Shown one piece after another: positions 22,601 through 29,394 of a stretch of 64,000 bases of DNA. The stretch comes from Loripinus fragilis. Its lineage: Eukaryota; Mollusca; Bivalvia; Lucinida; Lucinidae. How positions within the stretch are numbered: the stretch's first letter is position 1; each line of letters starts with the position of its first letter. A model generated the notes under the pieces. That model was not told where the DNA came from. It worked only from the letters and a program-made list of their open reading frames with translations, and ran no database searches. The position numbers and the translations under genes were made by a program. Location: contig OZ026526.1 in NCBI GenBank assembly GCA_964019695.1, positions 9,629,254 through 9,693,253 on the forward strand, read 5' to 3'.

Positions 22601-24391
22601 GTGTAAATATTGTTGTAATAGTAAGTCCCTTACCTCTAGTTGATGCTCACACAAAAATATGTCCAAAATATTAAAAATCCACTTTTGTAGAAGCAAGTAA
22701 TGATTTGTTTACAAAAAAGTCTCCAAAACACATATGTTCAACACAATGACATCACAGGTTTATGAATGGGTGAGGTCCTCCATGAAAAAGCATGCAGTGA
22801 CCATTGGCTGTTTAACCTGTCACATGTCACATGCCAACTCAGCAGATTTTAACATGTGACCCAAACAGCCAATGGTCACTGCATGCTTTTTTCATGGAGG
22901 ACTCAGCCATTCATAAAACTGTGATGTCATTGTGTTGAACATATGTGTTTTGGAGTCTTTTCTGTAAACAAATCATTATTTGCTTCTACAAAAGTGGATT
23001 TTCAATATTTTGGACATATTTTTGTGTGAGCATCAACTAGAGGTAAGGGACTTACTATTATAACATTCACCATATCTACATTAATTGCTGGTTCCCAGTC
23101 TACAGGTGGTCAGTAATGTAAATACAGGTAACCAGAGCCCCCCCCCCCATTTCCAGGTATTGGGGGGGGGGGGGGGGGGGGTACTGGTTACCTGTTTATC
23201 CATTACTGACCACCTGTAAACAGGTAACCAGCAATTGATGTAGATATGGTGAATGTCCCTCTAGGTTTAGAATTTAGGGGCCATTTCAAATTTTATGAGG
23301 ACATTGAATTTCAGGTGTGGTCTTTGGGGTGGGATTATTAGATCTAAACAGTAAAACACATGTATGTCACTGAAAAGTTTCAGAAAACCAACCAATTATT
23401 GCTGAAACCACATAGAAAGGAGACTCAGTCTGGAGTGAGAGGTACTTTTGCTTTGATCCGTACTTTGCCCAATATTCGGGCGTGTCGGAATTCGCTTCTG
23501 TCCGGTGTTTTAGCAGGGATTCAGTTTGGCGTCGGCCATCGGACATAGTCCGAAAATAGTTCCAGATGTCCGAGAGTTTGCTGTCCAGTTTGGACAGTTT
23601 GTCCGAGACGATTTTCAGAAGTGCATACTGTACGGTAATGCACAGTGATGCAATAGTATTTTTGTTTTATAAAACGATCGCTGATTGGCCAAATTTCTGT
23701 AAGCGGTAGGCTGGTTCGCATAATTTTACCCCTAAAATACTTAATCATTAAAGGAAACCAGTCATGCAGTTTTGTTACGCGACGCCTGATTGGTCTATTG
23801 CATCCTGTAAACTTCTTACCTCGATTTCATCTCCAAGCGGACAGCATATTTGCATTGGCATTCGCCGATAAAATGACTAAAAAACCTAATTGCCACCAAG
23901 AAACAACGGGAACACAAGGTTTTTTATGCCCCAAAAGAGTTTGCCCGCTCAATCATTACTTGAAAAGCCACTTTCCGTGACTAACGAGTCGTGCAGCGGC
24001 CGAAAATAGCAGCAAAAAAAAACAGTACCCCACCCACTTCCACCGATCACCAAGCTCCAGTCTCCTCATTAAAAAAAAGCCAGCCAATCAATCAGGCCGC
24101 ACCTATCATCCGAAATGGTAGCAAAACTACCCCTGTTTTCATTAAGAGAAGGGCAGATAGCATTTTCGGTTTATGGTGGTAAAATGAGTGTCTGAAAAAA
24201 TGTCCTAAAAAATTTCCAAATGTCCGAACAATATTGGGGCTGCTCGGACATTTTGTCCGAAGTGAATTTCAGTCCAGCTGAAACCCTGTTTAGATGAAAA
24301 AAAACTCATTGCATCATGATTAAAGAGTTTCGGTACATGATGGGTTTCGTAAAACATTCATTTAGATATGGGACTGTTGAAAACTCACCAT
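1641..24391 (-). CDS. Myosin essential light chain, non-muscle (MYL6/Mlc-c type), six-exon gene
   Basis: Coding join on the minus strand: 24391-24389, 20215-20188, 18743-18603, 15980-15816, 3932-3855, 1669-1641, giving 444 nt or 147 residues plus stop. Every junction has GT/AG and matching phase. The product is an EF-hand protein of the calmodulin superfamily that wraps the first IQ motif of a myosin heavy-chain neck and stiffens the lever arm. Visible motifs: [12 protein letters not shown] with loop 20-31 (Gln at loop position 12, so probably not Ca-binding, as usual in this family), [38 protein letters not shown] with loop 93-104, DKLTDEE, and the C-terminal [13 protein letters not shown]. 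As I recall, Drosophila Mlc-c has the same length, and RISxEVFLPI resembles it more than muscle ELCs. The ATG-only first exon and short second exon are the layout known from calmodulin-family genes. Family assignment is very firm; the non-muscle subtype is inferred. Confidence 0.93.
1670..3854 (-). other. Intron 5 of gene 1: mostly unannotated, small hairpins
   Basis: No coding signal was found. It holds a 16-bp inverted pair ATTGAATTTATTAAAC (2113-2128) and its complement (2191-2206), and a hairpin at 2530-2593 where AAACAGTGTAGATCC and a GCTGGCTTC arm fold back. Short open frames here look random. Confidence 0.5.
3855..3932 (-). CDS. Myosin light chain coding exon 5
   Basis: 78 nt, with acceptor AAAATTCTTTAG and donor GTATGT. 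It encodes [12 protein letters not shown] and the degenerate fourth EF-hand [12 protein letters not shown]. It is separated from exon 4 by an 11.9-kb transposon-filled intron. The phase is 1 on entry and 1 on exit. Confidence 0.94.
4649..5793 (+). mobile_element. Helentron/HINE-like element with about seven 146-bp tandem repeats
   Basis: Subterminal inverted repeats ATACCCGCTTTTT (4649-4661) and AAAAAGCGGGTAT (5749-5761) are followed by a terminal hairpin CGATGGT-GA-ACCATCG (5765-5780) and CTAG (5790-5793). After a GTCC-rich microsatellite come repeat units starting near 4761, 4907, 5053, 5196, 5342, 5481 and 5620 (period 139-146). Each unit carries TGACCTTGACC and a downstream AAGGTCAAGGTCAAAGGTCA or a decayed version. 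Microsatellite plus core array plus 3' hairpin ending in CTAG matches HINE and the bivalve 'pearl' type. It has no Rep/helicase, so it is non-autonomous. Confidence 0.72.
4700..4752 (+). repeat. (GTCC)n/(CGTC)n microsatellite
   Basis: Imperfect run of CGTCCGTC words just inside the left end of the Helentron-like element. Confidence 0.85.
6226..6270. repeat. Near-perfect 21-bp-arm hairpin
   Basis: AGACCCTGATGAAATGCCGC pairs with GCGGCATTTCATCAGGGTCT around a TTA loop. The AAATGCCGCATTATGCGGCATTT core resembles the hairpins at 40254, 44991 and 49534. Confidence 0.7.
6575..6630. repeat. Hairpin repeat, GGGTACTCAAAAGAACCGTCTC family
   Basis: Two arms fold around CATTGAGACGGTT. Related single arms or degraded copies lie at about 16110-16155 and 18458-18520 in other introns of gene 1. 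Confidence 0.6.
6715..6865 (-). repeat. tRNA-related SINE fragment (GGCTGTACCAGTACTG family)
   Basis: It contains AACCAGTACTGAGCCGGG, a TTATGTCCAAGAGC phrase and AAAACGTCTCAGAAGA in the same order as the copy at 13984-14179. It is diverged and lacks a clear tRNA head. Confidence 0.5.
7225..7525. repeat. Left arm of a distant inverted repeat
   Basis: Segments such as GGAAGGTAAAAAGCGACATT, TGTTGGCAATTTCATT and TTTTGACGCCAGAGGGCGC recur inverted at 12085-12385. The arms are about 4.6 kb apart. Short open frames here are unsupported. Confidence 0.6.
7605..7818 (-). repeat. tRNA-derived SINE
   Basis: On the minus strand the head reads as a tRNA: A box TGGCTCAGTGGTAGAGTG and B box GGTTCAAGCC (within 7745-7805). 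The body contains the widespread invertebrate SINE motif TGTCCTTGAGCAAG, then GGTTCAACCCAGGAAGAC. It fits RNA polymerase III transcription and LINE-aided insertion. Confidence 0.75.
7920..8290. mobile_element. MITE with GCGGATCCAGG-type ends and long poly-C
   Basis: The left end ATGCGCGGATACAGAG and the right end CCTGGATCCGCACATG are approximately inverted. Inside are several ACCTTGG/TTGGACSCC phrases and a 23-base C run (8237-8259). The open frame on the minus strand is a product of poly-G and is not a gene. Confidence 0.5.
8585..9062 (+). repeat. Cluster of tRNA-related SINE copies
   Basis: At least two partial copies in plus orientation repeat the phrases CTGGTTACTACCCA, GTCTGTCGGATGAGACTT, TTCTGAGACGCTTTAAAACC and CCACCCGGCCAGTACT. 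A further copy at 8928-9060 begins with an A-box-like GTGGTAGAGTGG. It is the same family as 13984-14179 in opposite orientation. Confidence 0.65.
9217..9433. repeat. Inverted repeat with GC-rich 28-bp arms
   Basis: Arms AGAGCCCCCCCCCTGACCCC...AGAGTGC (9217-9247) and GCACTCTTGAGGGGGTCAGG...CTCT (9406-9433). The interior has no recognisable gene. Confidence 0.65.
9544..9781. mobile_element. hAT-like MITE with internal TATCCC repeats
   Basis: Terminal repeats AGGCCCTGGAAGG and CCTTCCAGGGCCT, flanked by CACTATTG (9536-9543) and CACTATTT (9782-9789), an 8-bp duplication with one mismatch. The interior consists of loosely repeated ATATCCC/CCCTAAA words. The same family occurs at 26321-26553. Confidence 0.7.
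10090..10283. mobile_element. MITE of the GGCAATCGAAAAC family, copy 1
   Basis: It contains two diverged repeats of CACTGTTTCTAGCGATT...CGATTGCCGMCTATCCGGTGTGA. It is related to the better-preserved copy at 53003-53195. Confidence 0.6.
10420..10560. repeat. Foldback repeat, GCAAATTTCAC/GTGAAATTTGC
   Basis: The words CGCAAATTTCACA and TTTTGTGAAATTTGCGC face each other, with two internal copies of AAAATTGGTACCAAT. Confidence 0.5.
10578..10828. mobile_element. MITE family ATATGAGCYRTGACATG, copy 1
   Basis: Terminal words TATATATGAGCCGTGACATG and CATGCCCTGGCTCATATATG. The core hairpin includes AAAGGCTCTGATCAGACTGC and GCGCAGGCTGATCTGAG. Further copies lie at 18782-19030 and 19309-19551, with core-only scraps at 52645-52700 and 56925-56985. 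Confidence 0.75.
11334..12030 (+). mobile_element. 5'-truncated non-LTR retrotransposon 3' end with target duplication
   Basis: An open frame (11345-11695) ends in a LINE ORF2 C-terminal region with a CCHC-like cluster: CADC...H.FETC followed by NAER. It is followed by a 3' UTR and an A-run at about 12016-12030. The insertion is flanked by a perfect 13-bp duplication ATAACTCTCATCA (11321-11333 and 12031-12043). A short tandem duplication of TTCAAATATTTGCATAAAA lies at its 5' end. The intact flanks and open frame suggest a fairly recent insertion. Confidence 0.8.
12085..12385. repeat. Right arm of the distant inverted repeat
   Basis: Reverse-complement counterpart of 7225-7525 (for example GCGCCCTCTGGCGTCAAAAT and AATGTCGCTTTTTACCTTCC). 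It is either two independent copies of one repeat or the ends of a large foldback. Confidence 0.6.
12400..13080. other. Intronic stretch without recognisable gene
   Basis: The overlapping short frames on both strands at 12529-12854 have no family resemblance or splice context. The word AATTGCTAAATTTATTGTGC (about 13040) recurs inverted near 6905. Confidence 0.4.
13134..13265. repeat. Inverted repeat, GGAATGTTCATGGAATCATG family
   Basis: Arms AATGTTCATGGAATCATGAA and TTCATAATTCCATGAACATT surround GTCTCTTGCAAAGT and its complement. The same words border the TTAA element at 49985-51480 and appear in part at 53390-53470. Confidence 0.65.
13984..14179 (-). repeat. tRNA-derived SINE split by a hAT insertion
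   Basis: Contains GGCTGTACCAGCACTGGCCG, TCAACTGGCAGTGGTTCTGG and TTAAAGCGTCTCAGAAGACA. It continues after the hAT element at 14925-14990, where the minus strand shows the tRNA head (A box TGGTGTAGGGGATAA, B box GGTTTGATTCC). Removing the insertion and one 8-bp duplication restores a continuous SINE. Confidence 0.78.
14180..14924. mobile_element. Non-autonomous hAT element, TAGGGCTGCCACG ends
   Basis: Terminal inverted repeat TAGGGCTGCCACGTTTAC (14180-14197) with GTGGCAGCCCTA at 14913-14924. It has a perfect 8-bp target duplication CCTGCGAC (14172-14179 and 14925-14932). It is 745 bp long with no intact transposase. It is inserted into the SINE above, so it is younger than the SINE. Confidence 0.9.
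15325..15413. repeat. Palindrome CTTACACGAGTGATCATTTC
   Basis: The arms CTTACACGAGTGATCATTTC and GAAATGATCACTCGTGTAAG are perfect inverse copies with an AT-rich loop. A single arm recurs at 47471-47496 in gene 2. Confidence 0.75.
15816..15980 (-). CDS. Myosin light chain coding exon 4 (linker and EF-hand 3)
   Basis: 165 nt, with acceptor CTCTTTTTTCAG and donor GTAATT after TGTTTAG. It encodes the central helix ([14 protein letters not shown]) and EF-hand [12 protein letters not shown] followed by MRHILSCLG. The intron after the ...LG codon matches a conserved junction of the family. Confidence 0.95.
16158..17086. mobile_element. Non-autonomous hAT element carrying a Penelope-like tail
   Basis: Ends TAGGGCTG (16158-16165) and CAGCCCTA (17079-17086), with 8-bp flanks ATATGAGT (16150-16157) and ATATGGGT (17087-17094), one mismatch. 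It lies in the intron between exons 4 and 3 of gene 1. At 16735-16855 it contains a piece matching the end of the Penelope-like elements at 40418 and 59748. Confidence 0.78.
16735..16855 (+). mobile_element. Penelope-like element 3' tail fragment
   Basis: It shares TGATGTCTAATTGTGAGTTT, GGTGTGGTACTTGATTGTA and following words with 61062-61170 and 41110-41205. Confidence 0.65.
17090..17930 (-). other. Intron sequence without recognised features
   Basis: I see no coding signal. AT-rich, with no clear inverted repeats beyond short ones. Confidence 0.5.
18207..18439. mobile_element. hAT-like MITE, CAGGGCTCTC ends
   Basis: Left end CAGGGCTCTC and right end GAGAGCCCT, with TAAACC on both sides (18201-18206, 18439-18444). 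The interior repeats TTGGGAAA and GGGGCC words. The exact duplication length is unclear. Confidence 0.6.
18603..18743 (-). CDS. Myosin light chain coding exon 3 (EF-hand 1)
   Basis: 141 nt, with acceptor ATGATTTTCAG and donor GTAAAT. It encodes the first EF-hand (loop [12 protein letters not shown]) and the ELC signature LRALGQNP. Loop position 12 is Gln rather than Glu, as in vertebrate MYL6 (SQ), which argues against strong calcium binding. It ends in phase 1 and joins exon 4 to make a Glu codon. Confidence 0.95.
18782..19030. mobile_element. MITE family ATATGAGCYRTGACATG, copy 2
   Basis: Same layout as 10578-10828: TGTGGCATTTTGACAAGACT, GCCTGTGCAGCCTCCTTTTA, then the GATCTGATCAGACTGAGCGT hairpin. 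It lies in the intron between exons 3 and 2 of gene 1. Confidence 0.78.
19309..19551. mobile_element. MITE family ATATGAGCYRTGACATG, copy 3
   Basis: Begins AAATGAGCCATGACATGTG and carries the same core. The right terminal repeat is decayed (CTCTTGCCCTG). It lies about 280 bp from copy 2, in the same orientation. Confidence 0.75.
19690..19975 (-). repeat. tRNA-derived SINE, second family
   Basis: On the minus strand the head shows a tRNA-like A box (TAGCGCAGTCGGTAACG) and B box (GAGTTCGATCC). The body has GAATGACCGTAGAAATTATT and TTTTTCCTGGGCAAGCTT. A truncated copy lies at 49770-49985. Confidence 0.75.
20188..20215 (-). CDS. Myosin light chain coding exon 2 (28 nt)
   Basis: The acceptor TTCTTTTTCAG precedes TCCAAG and the donor GTATGT follows CTTCAAG. 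It encodes SKFNEETLQ plus the first base of Asp11. This is the short pre-EF1 helix seen just before the first EF-hand in myosin ELCs. Confidence 0.88.
20539..22465. mobile_element. Candidate element bounded by GAAGACAGTTCACYGACA repeats
   Basis: The left side has four direct copies of AGACAGTTCACCGACA-like words (20539-20628). The right side has two inverted copies, TGAACTGTCTTCAATT (22425-22465). Repeated short subterminal words in inverted orientation suggest a foldback-type or large MITE. The interior has no recognisable gene. Confidence 0.5.
22475..22525. repeat. Hairpin ATTAGGCCTAAGAATGG
   Basis: ATTAGGCCTAAGAATGG and CCATTCTTAGGCCTAAT form a 17-bp perfect stem. Confidence 0.8.
22616..23060. 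mobile_element. Large palindromic MITE, about 210-bp arms
   Basis: The arms are near-complete reverse complements from TAATAGTAAGTCCCTTACC at the left end to its inverse at the right end, with a roughly 20-bp centre near 22838. It could fold into one long hairpin. The outer bases read TA on both sides, compatible with a TA target, but the palindrome hides the exact boundary. Confidence 0.8.
23063..23256. repeat. Second palindrome with pairing poly-C and poly-G
   Basis: ACATTCACCATATCTACAT (left) matches ATGTAGATATGGTGAATGT (right). The arms also share CAGGTAACCAG/CTGGTTACCTG, and a C run at 23138-23148 faces a G run at 23162-23182. It starts two bases after the preceding palindrome. Confidence 0.8.
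23514..24288. mobile_element. TIR element CAGGGATTCAG/CTGAAACCCTG
   Basis: Imperfect inverted ends CAGGGATTCAGTTTGGC and GTCCAGCTGAAACCCTG, with TTTAG directly flanking both (23509-23513, 24289-24293). GTCCGA words recur inside near both ends. It is probably a non-autonomous DNA transposon; the class is uncertain. It lies in intron 1 of gene 1, close to exon 1. Confidence 0.6.
24389..24391 (-). CDS. Myosin light chain coding exon 1 (start codon only)
   Basis: The ATG is followed at once by the donor GTGAGT (24388 downward). The next acceptor supplies TCC AAG TTT, so the protein starts M-S-K-F. Calmodulin and MYL6-type genes often split exactly after the ATG. No other in-frame ATG exists in exon 2. 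The start is chosen on this gene-structure argument; a transcript would settle it. Confidence 0.72.
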
Positions 24392-24600
24392 ATTAGCAGT
24401 TTAAAAAGAAAAATGCGCTTAATATTTCTGAAAATCTTCTAAATATTTCAGTAGTTTCCGGGTTGGGTTGAAACCGGAAGTAGAAATGGGTATAGCTAAA
24501 CACCAGAAGGAACATTTTCCGTGGAAGGAAGAACATACCTGAGAGATACTTTGAACAACAACAACAACAACCGCGAGGTAATACAAGTGACGACAGTAAT
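24392..24600 (-). promoter_or_regulatory. Likely promoter/5' UTR of the myosin light chain gene
   Basis: The minus strand upstream of the ATG has no TATA box but carries an ETS-type site ACTTCCGG (24474-24481) and a nearby CCCGGAAACT. A (GTT)n run lies at about 24554-24570. The tail of a minus-strand LINE ends only about 250 bp upstream of the ATG, so the usable promoter is short or overlaps the repeat. The transcription start is not visible. Confidence 0.35.
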
Positions 24601-24632
24601 ATGAATTTAGGCACCACCTTACCCATGCTATC

Positions 24633-26055
24633 TATCTATCTTCTTATACTCAGGCGATCATTTATGATCATTTTCTGAGGTAAGTGTTTTTTTAGAATTT
24701 TGAAAAAAAAAAGCTTCTGGCTGAGTCATCTAAATGAGTGCCCTGAACTCCTCTGTGGTCTCAGCTGCGACCACAGATGGAGCCAGACTATTCCAATGAG
24801 GAATAGTACTTGGGAAAAAAGAATACTTCAGGGCATAACTATAGGTCTGGGGCCTGCAGTACTGTGAGTTGTGTGATGACCTGGTAGATCTTGTACTCTG
24901 AGACGGGGTCAAGTACTTGTCTTTGGCCATTGCAGCTCATCGAGCATATCTCCAACACTACTAGTGTTGCGCCACCTCCTGCAGGTCCAGAGGGCTGCCG
25001 TCCTCTGTAACTTCTCCACTTGTTGAATCTGAGTTTTACAATAAGGGCTCCAAATGGGGGCTGCATGCTCCAATCTAGGGCGTACCAAAGTTTTGTATGC
25101 AACCTCCTTAGTACTCACTCCTAGGTGCGAAAGTCAAGTTCCTTCGAAGGAAACCTAAAGTCTTAGTTGCTTTAGATGAGACATCAGAGATATGTTGACC
25201 CCAATCCATGTTCTCTGTGATTGTTATGTACCAAGATATTTCGCGGACTGAACGTTTTCGTAAGTTTGCTGATGCAGAGTGTAGTCATGAATGGATTTGT
25301 TTGTGTGAGTAACGCCGAGTCTCTCTCATAGAGTGACATTTGGCAACATTGAACTTCATTTGCCAATCGGCCTCCCAGAGCCGCAGACTGTCAAGATCTT
25401 CCTGCAAAATGAGACAGTCTTGCAATGAATGAATGTTCCTATACAGGACACAATCGTCCCGGCACAGGTGAACTGAAGACTTGATATTATCCGGTAAATC
25501 ATTAATGAAAATTAGGAAAAGGATCGGTCCTAAGACAGACCCCTGGGGTACACCGGATAAAACTGGGACTGGATCTGAGGCTTGACCGTCTAAAACTACT
25601 TGTTGACTGCGCCCAGAGAGCCATGAGCTGATCCACTTGTGGGTGGACCCTCGTATCCCATAGTAATCGAGTTTGTGTAATAGCCCCCTGTGTGGGGCCT
25701 TGTCGAATGCCTTTGCGAAATCCACGATGATCAAATTTGTCTGCTTGTGCCCCCGATTCTGAACCAACTGGGTTTCACAAGACCTCCGACTTCGGAACCC
25801 ATGCTAACAGTCAGCAAGTATGCTATCTAAGGCTAAGTGCTTGTTGATGTTGCTCACCAATATATGCTCTAGGGTTTTGCAACAGATGCAGGTTAGCGAC
25901 ACCGGTCTGTAGTTCGCAGCATCGTATTTTTCTCCTCTCTTAAAGACCGGGGATATATTTGCGTGTCGCCAATCATTTGGAACATTGCCCTGAGCTAAAG
26001 ATTCATTATAGATAAGTGCTAAGCATGCAAAGCAAACAAACAAATCTTTTAACAA
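24633..26055 (-). pseudogene. Non-LTR retrotransposon (CR1/Jockey-like) reverse transcriptase, broken
   Basis: Frames on the minus strand follow in order: 26055-25804 (NDWRHANISPVFKRG, NYRPVSLT), 25767-25285 (FAKAFDKAPHRGLLHKLDYY, then SGVPQGSVLGPILFLIFIND), then 25118-24909 and 24930-24730 (FFPSTIPHWNSLAP, EEFRAL). The catalytic box reads CRDD where FADD is usual, and at least three frame breaks separate the parts, so it is dead. The 3' UTR ends in a GATA-type microsatellite near 24633-24650. The 5' part with the endonuclease is missing. Confidence 0.88.
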
Positions 26056-26109
26056 TAATAACTGGCGGCCAAATCCCCCTGCTTCTCTTTCATAAGATAC
26101 ATTCTTGTG

Positions 26110-26690
26110 CTGTGTCTATAGAAAAAGACAAGTACCTGACCCCTGCTCACAGTTTGAAATCTACCAGGTCATCACACAGTGCCCAATATTGTAGATACCA
26201 GACATACAGTGATGCCCTAAAGAACTCTTTCTTCCCCCGGACTATTCCACAGTGGAATAGTCTTTCTCCTTCGGTGGTCAATTCCCAGACTGCTGAGGAG
26301 TTTAGGGCACTCCTCATTTGAGGCTAGTATAGGGGGGTACCATATATCCCATATCCCTTGAAGTAAACAGGCAAGTATACCTTATAAACTGTCAAATATC
26401 CCCATAATTAATTTTCTCAAATATTCAATATCCCTGGAAGTAACGAAACTATTAAACACAGTATCCTATATCACTGGAAGTAAAATGGATAGTATCCTAT
26501 ATCCCTGGAAGTAAAATGACAAATATCCTGTATCCCTAAAACCCCTAAAACCTCTCATTTAGATAAAATACAGCCGAAAGATTTTTATTTTATTTTTTTA
26601 TTTTTTTGTTCAGTTTTTGTTTTTTTCTTCAAAATTCCAAAATCGCACTCCCTGGCGTAATGATCAAAATTTGATCGTGCCAGTAGCATA
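26110..26690 (+). pseudogene. LINE 3' end in opposite orientation, interrupted by a MITE
   Basis: 26130-26321 encodes the LINE C-terminus (DKYLTPAHSLKSTRSSHS, FFPRTIPQWNSLSPSV, EEFRALLI), homologous to the minus-strand copy at 24730-24930. The 3' UTR resumes at 26554 after a 233-bp insertion and ends in an AAAG microsatellite near 26690. It is head-to-head with the preceding copy. Confidence 0.82.
26321..26553. mobile_element. hAT-like MITE with TATCCC repeats, second copy
   Basis: Flanks CTCATTTG (26313-26320) and CTCATTTA (26554-26561) are an 8-bp duplication with one mismatch. The interior repeats TATCCCTGGAAGTAAAATG. It is the same family as 9544-9781 and younger than the LINE end it splits. 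Confidence 0.72.
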
Positions 26691-26754
26691 AGAAAGAAAG
26701 AAAGAACAAAATATTAGAGTAGCCTAATCTACTGCGCCCAATATTCGGGCGTGT

Positions 26755-28870
26755 CTTATGGAGAAATATATCCCCCAAAAGCAGCTCCGTGGAAACAAAG
26801 TCCATAAGCCATGGATTGACAAACATGTCAAAGCACTGTACAGAGAAAGAGAAATAAATTCTTCAAGAGACAGCGATCAGCACACTGTGCCAAAGATATC
26901 TCCCACTTCAGACAGATGAAAGCCAAGGTACAGAGGGCTGAACGCCAGGCATATTGGAAGCATGTGGAGAACATAATTGACCTTGGATATCCTGAATCAG
27001 ACCACAGACCCAGTAAGCAGAAGCAATTCTGGTCCTTTATCAAGTCTCTCAGGAAAGACAGCTGCGGAGTGGCCCCTTGAAAGAAAACGGTAAGATGCGT
27101 GCCGACTCACGAGACAAGACAAACATCCTGAACCAACAATATGAGTCAGTTTACACCCATGAGGATACGTCAAGTGTTCCCAAGCCATCCGGCGAGCCAT
27201 ACAATCCCACGAAGGAGATCACTGTGACTGAAGAATGAGTAAGGAAGCTTCTCCGGAAGCTCAACCCATACAAAGCAAGTGGTCCAGATTTGATTCCTGC
27301 TAGGAAACTAAAAGACATGGCAGATGAGATTTCACCCTTACTCACAATCATCTTTTGACTGTGAAAAAGTACCGTATGATTGGAGGTCAGCTAGCATCAC
27401 CCCGGTTTTCAAGAAAGGTGACAGATTTAAAGCCAGTAATTACCGTCCTGTGTCACTCACCAGCCTGTGCTGTAAGATACAAGAGCACATTATAACCAGC
27501 AACATCCTAAGACACTTAGATGACAATAGCATACTGATCGACTGTCAACATGGCTTTCGAGCAAGACGCAGCTGTGAGACTCAACTCCTCACTCTCGCCC
27601 ATAAACTGGCAGAACCCATTGACAAGAGAAGACAAATGGATCTCATCATCTTGGACTTCTCGAAGGCATTTGACAGCGTTCCTAACCAACGTCTCTTAGC
27701 CAAGATCGACCACATTGGTATAAGGGGACAGACATACAGATGGATCCAGTCATTTTTGTCCGAGAGGAGCCAGCAGGTCATAGTTGGTGGTTCTGTATCA
27801 GACAAAGCACCAGCAGTCAGTGGAGTACCCCGAGGGACAGTGCTGGGACCACTCCTTTCTTGTTATTCATTAATGACCTACCGGATTGTGTCAAAGCCAA
27901 AACAAGATTGTTTTCGAACGATTGCATCATATACGATGCCCAAATGATTGCCTTCAGCTACAAGATGATCTTAGCAGACTGGCCGATTGGGAAGAAAAGT
28001 GGGGAATGTGCTTCCATCCAGAAAAGTGTAGTGTGCTAAGAGTCACAAGATCAAGATCGCCAGTACTGCATGATTATTCACTGAAGGGACAAATCCTGCA
28101 AGCTGAATCCCATTTAAAGTACCTTGTGATTGTGGCATTTCCTGATCATACTCACTATTTTTGACCTGACGGCGAGTCTTTCATGGATACCCACATTGAC
28201 AGGATTGTGAAGAAAGGTAATAGCATGCTGGGCTTCTTGCAGCGGAATCTGTGAAATAACAACCAAGATACCAAAGCTTCAGCATACTTCACACTTGTCC
28301 GTCCAAATCTTGACTATTGCTCGACAGTGCGGAGTCTATATACTAGCTAGGCAAAACACAAGACAGAGATGGTGCAGAGGAGGGCAGCACGTTTAGCAAC
28401 TAACAGATACCGCAATACAAGAAGTGTGACTGACATGTTGGAGAATCTGAATTGGGAAACACTGGAGACAAGACGAACCAAATCACAATTGACTTTGATG
28501 TTCAAGACACTGCATGGTTTAGTGGATATCCCTAATGATGATTACCTCACTCCAGCATCAACTCGAACCAGAGCCTTACACACGGAGAAGCTGAGACAGT
28601 ATGCCTCCTCTTCAGATGCTTTTAAGTACAGCTTCTTTCCTCGCACTATTACCACCTGGAATTCTTTGCCAGCCTCAATAGCTGTTGCTCCCGACTTGGT
28701 ATCCTTCAAGAGGGAGCTTTTCAAATCATCATTCTAATACAGTTAGCGGCCAAACTGTAAGTAGGACCTAATGATGGATAGAGCTATACCGGTCAGGCCT
28801 TGTGCCAGGGGGCGGCTACCGTAGCCGGTTTGGTCTAGACGGAAGGGCTGAGAATTTAGTATGAAATCTT
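26755..28870 (+). pseudogene. Non-LTR retrotransposon (CR1/Jockey-like) ORF2 remnant, longest copy
   Basis: Readable from the region before the RT (PWIDKHVKALYRER, near 26800) through RT blocks in 27324-27947 (WRSASITPVFKKGD, NYRPVSLTSLCCK, LDFSKAFDSVP, SGVPRGTVLGP). It then passes by frameshift into 27886-28164 and ends in 28369-28737 (FFPRTITTWNSLPASI). The catalytic Y/FADD box is lost: the frame passes through FSND. Stops and frameshifts mark it as inactive. The 3' UTR runs to roughly 28870. It is a different, diverged subfamily from the copy at 24633-26055. Confidence 0.87.
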
Positions 28871-29390
28871 ACCAATTTTCTGTCTTTCCTATTACTGATT
28901 TCCAACTTTCCTATCATTTCCCCTTTTTCTTCCGCCAGCAGTATCGTATTTAGTCAACGGTGACTGAAGATACTGACAACTTAGGTGTAGAGATATAGCG
29001 TCTCAAAGTCTAAAGGGGCTCTTTCATGGTATGGGAAATTAACATGGGAGTCTGCCCACGCTTGGAATTTGATAATATTATGTTTATTAATTGTCTGGAG
29101 TATGACTTTTATATTTATGGTGCATTTGAGTTTTTATGCAATTCCATTGCTAATTTATGACGTCATGTATGATATCACTACAATACCTTAGGGTATCCAG
29201 TTATAATCATTTCTAAAGTAATTGACATATCATGTAACGGGCGCAGACATGCTTTATTAAATTACTATATCATTGATAAGTTCGTTGATACTATAAATGG
29301 CTTTCTATGTATTAGGATAGCGGGTGGGCAATCATTTTTTATGAGATGGTACCCCAATTTTCAACTGTATATTTTGTATTCAGTCAAATT
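28870..29390. other. No recognisable feature
   Basis: AT-rich sequence with no coding signal or clear repeat. Confidence 0.5.
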
Positions 29391-29394
29391 TGGA

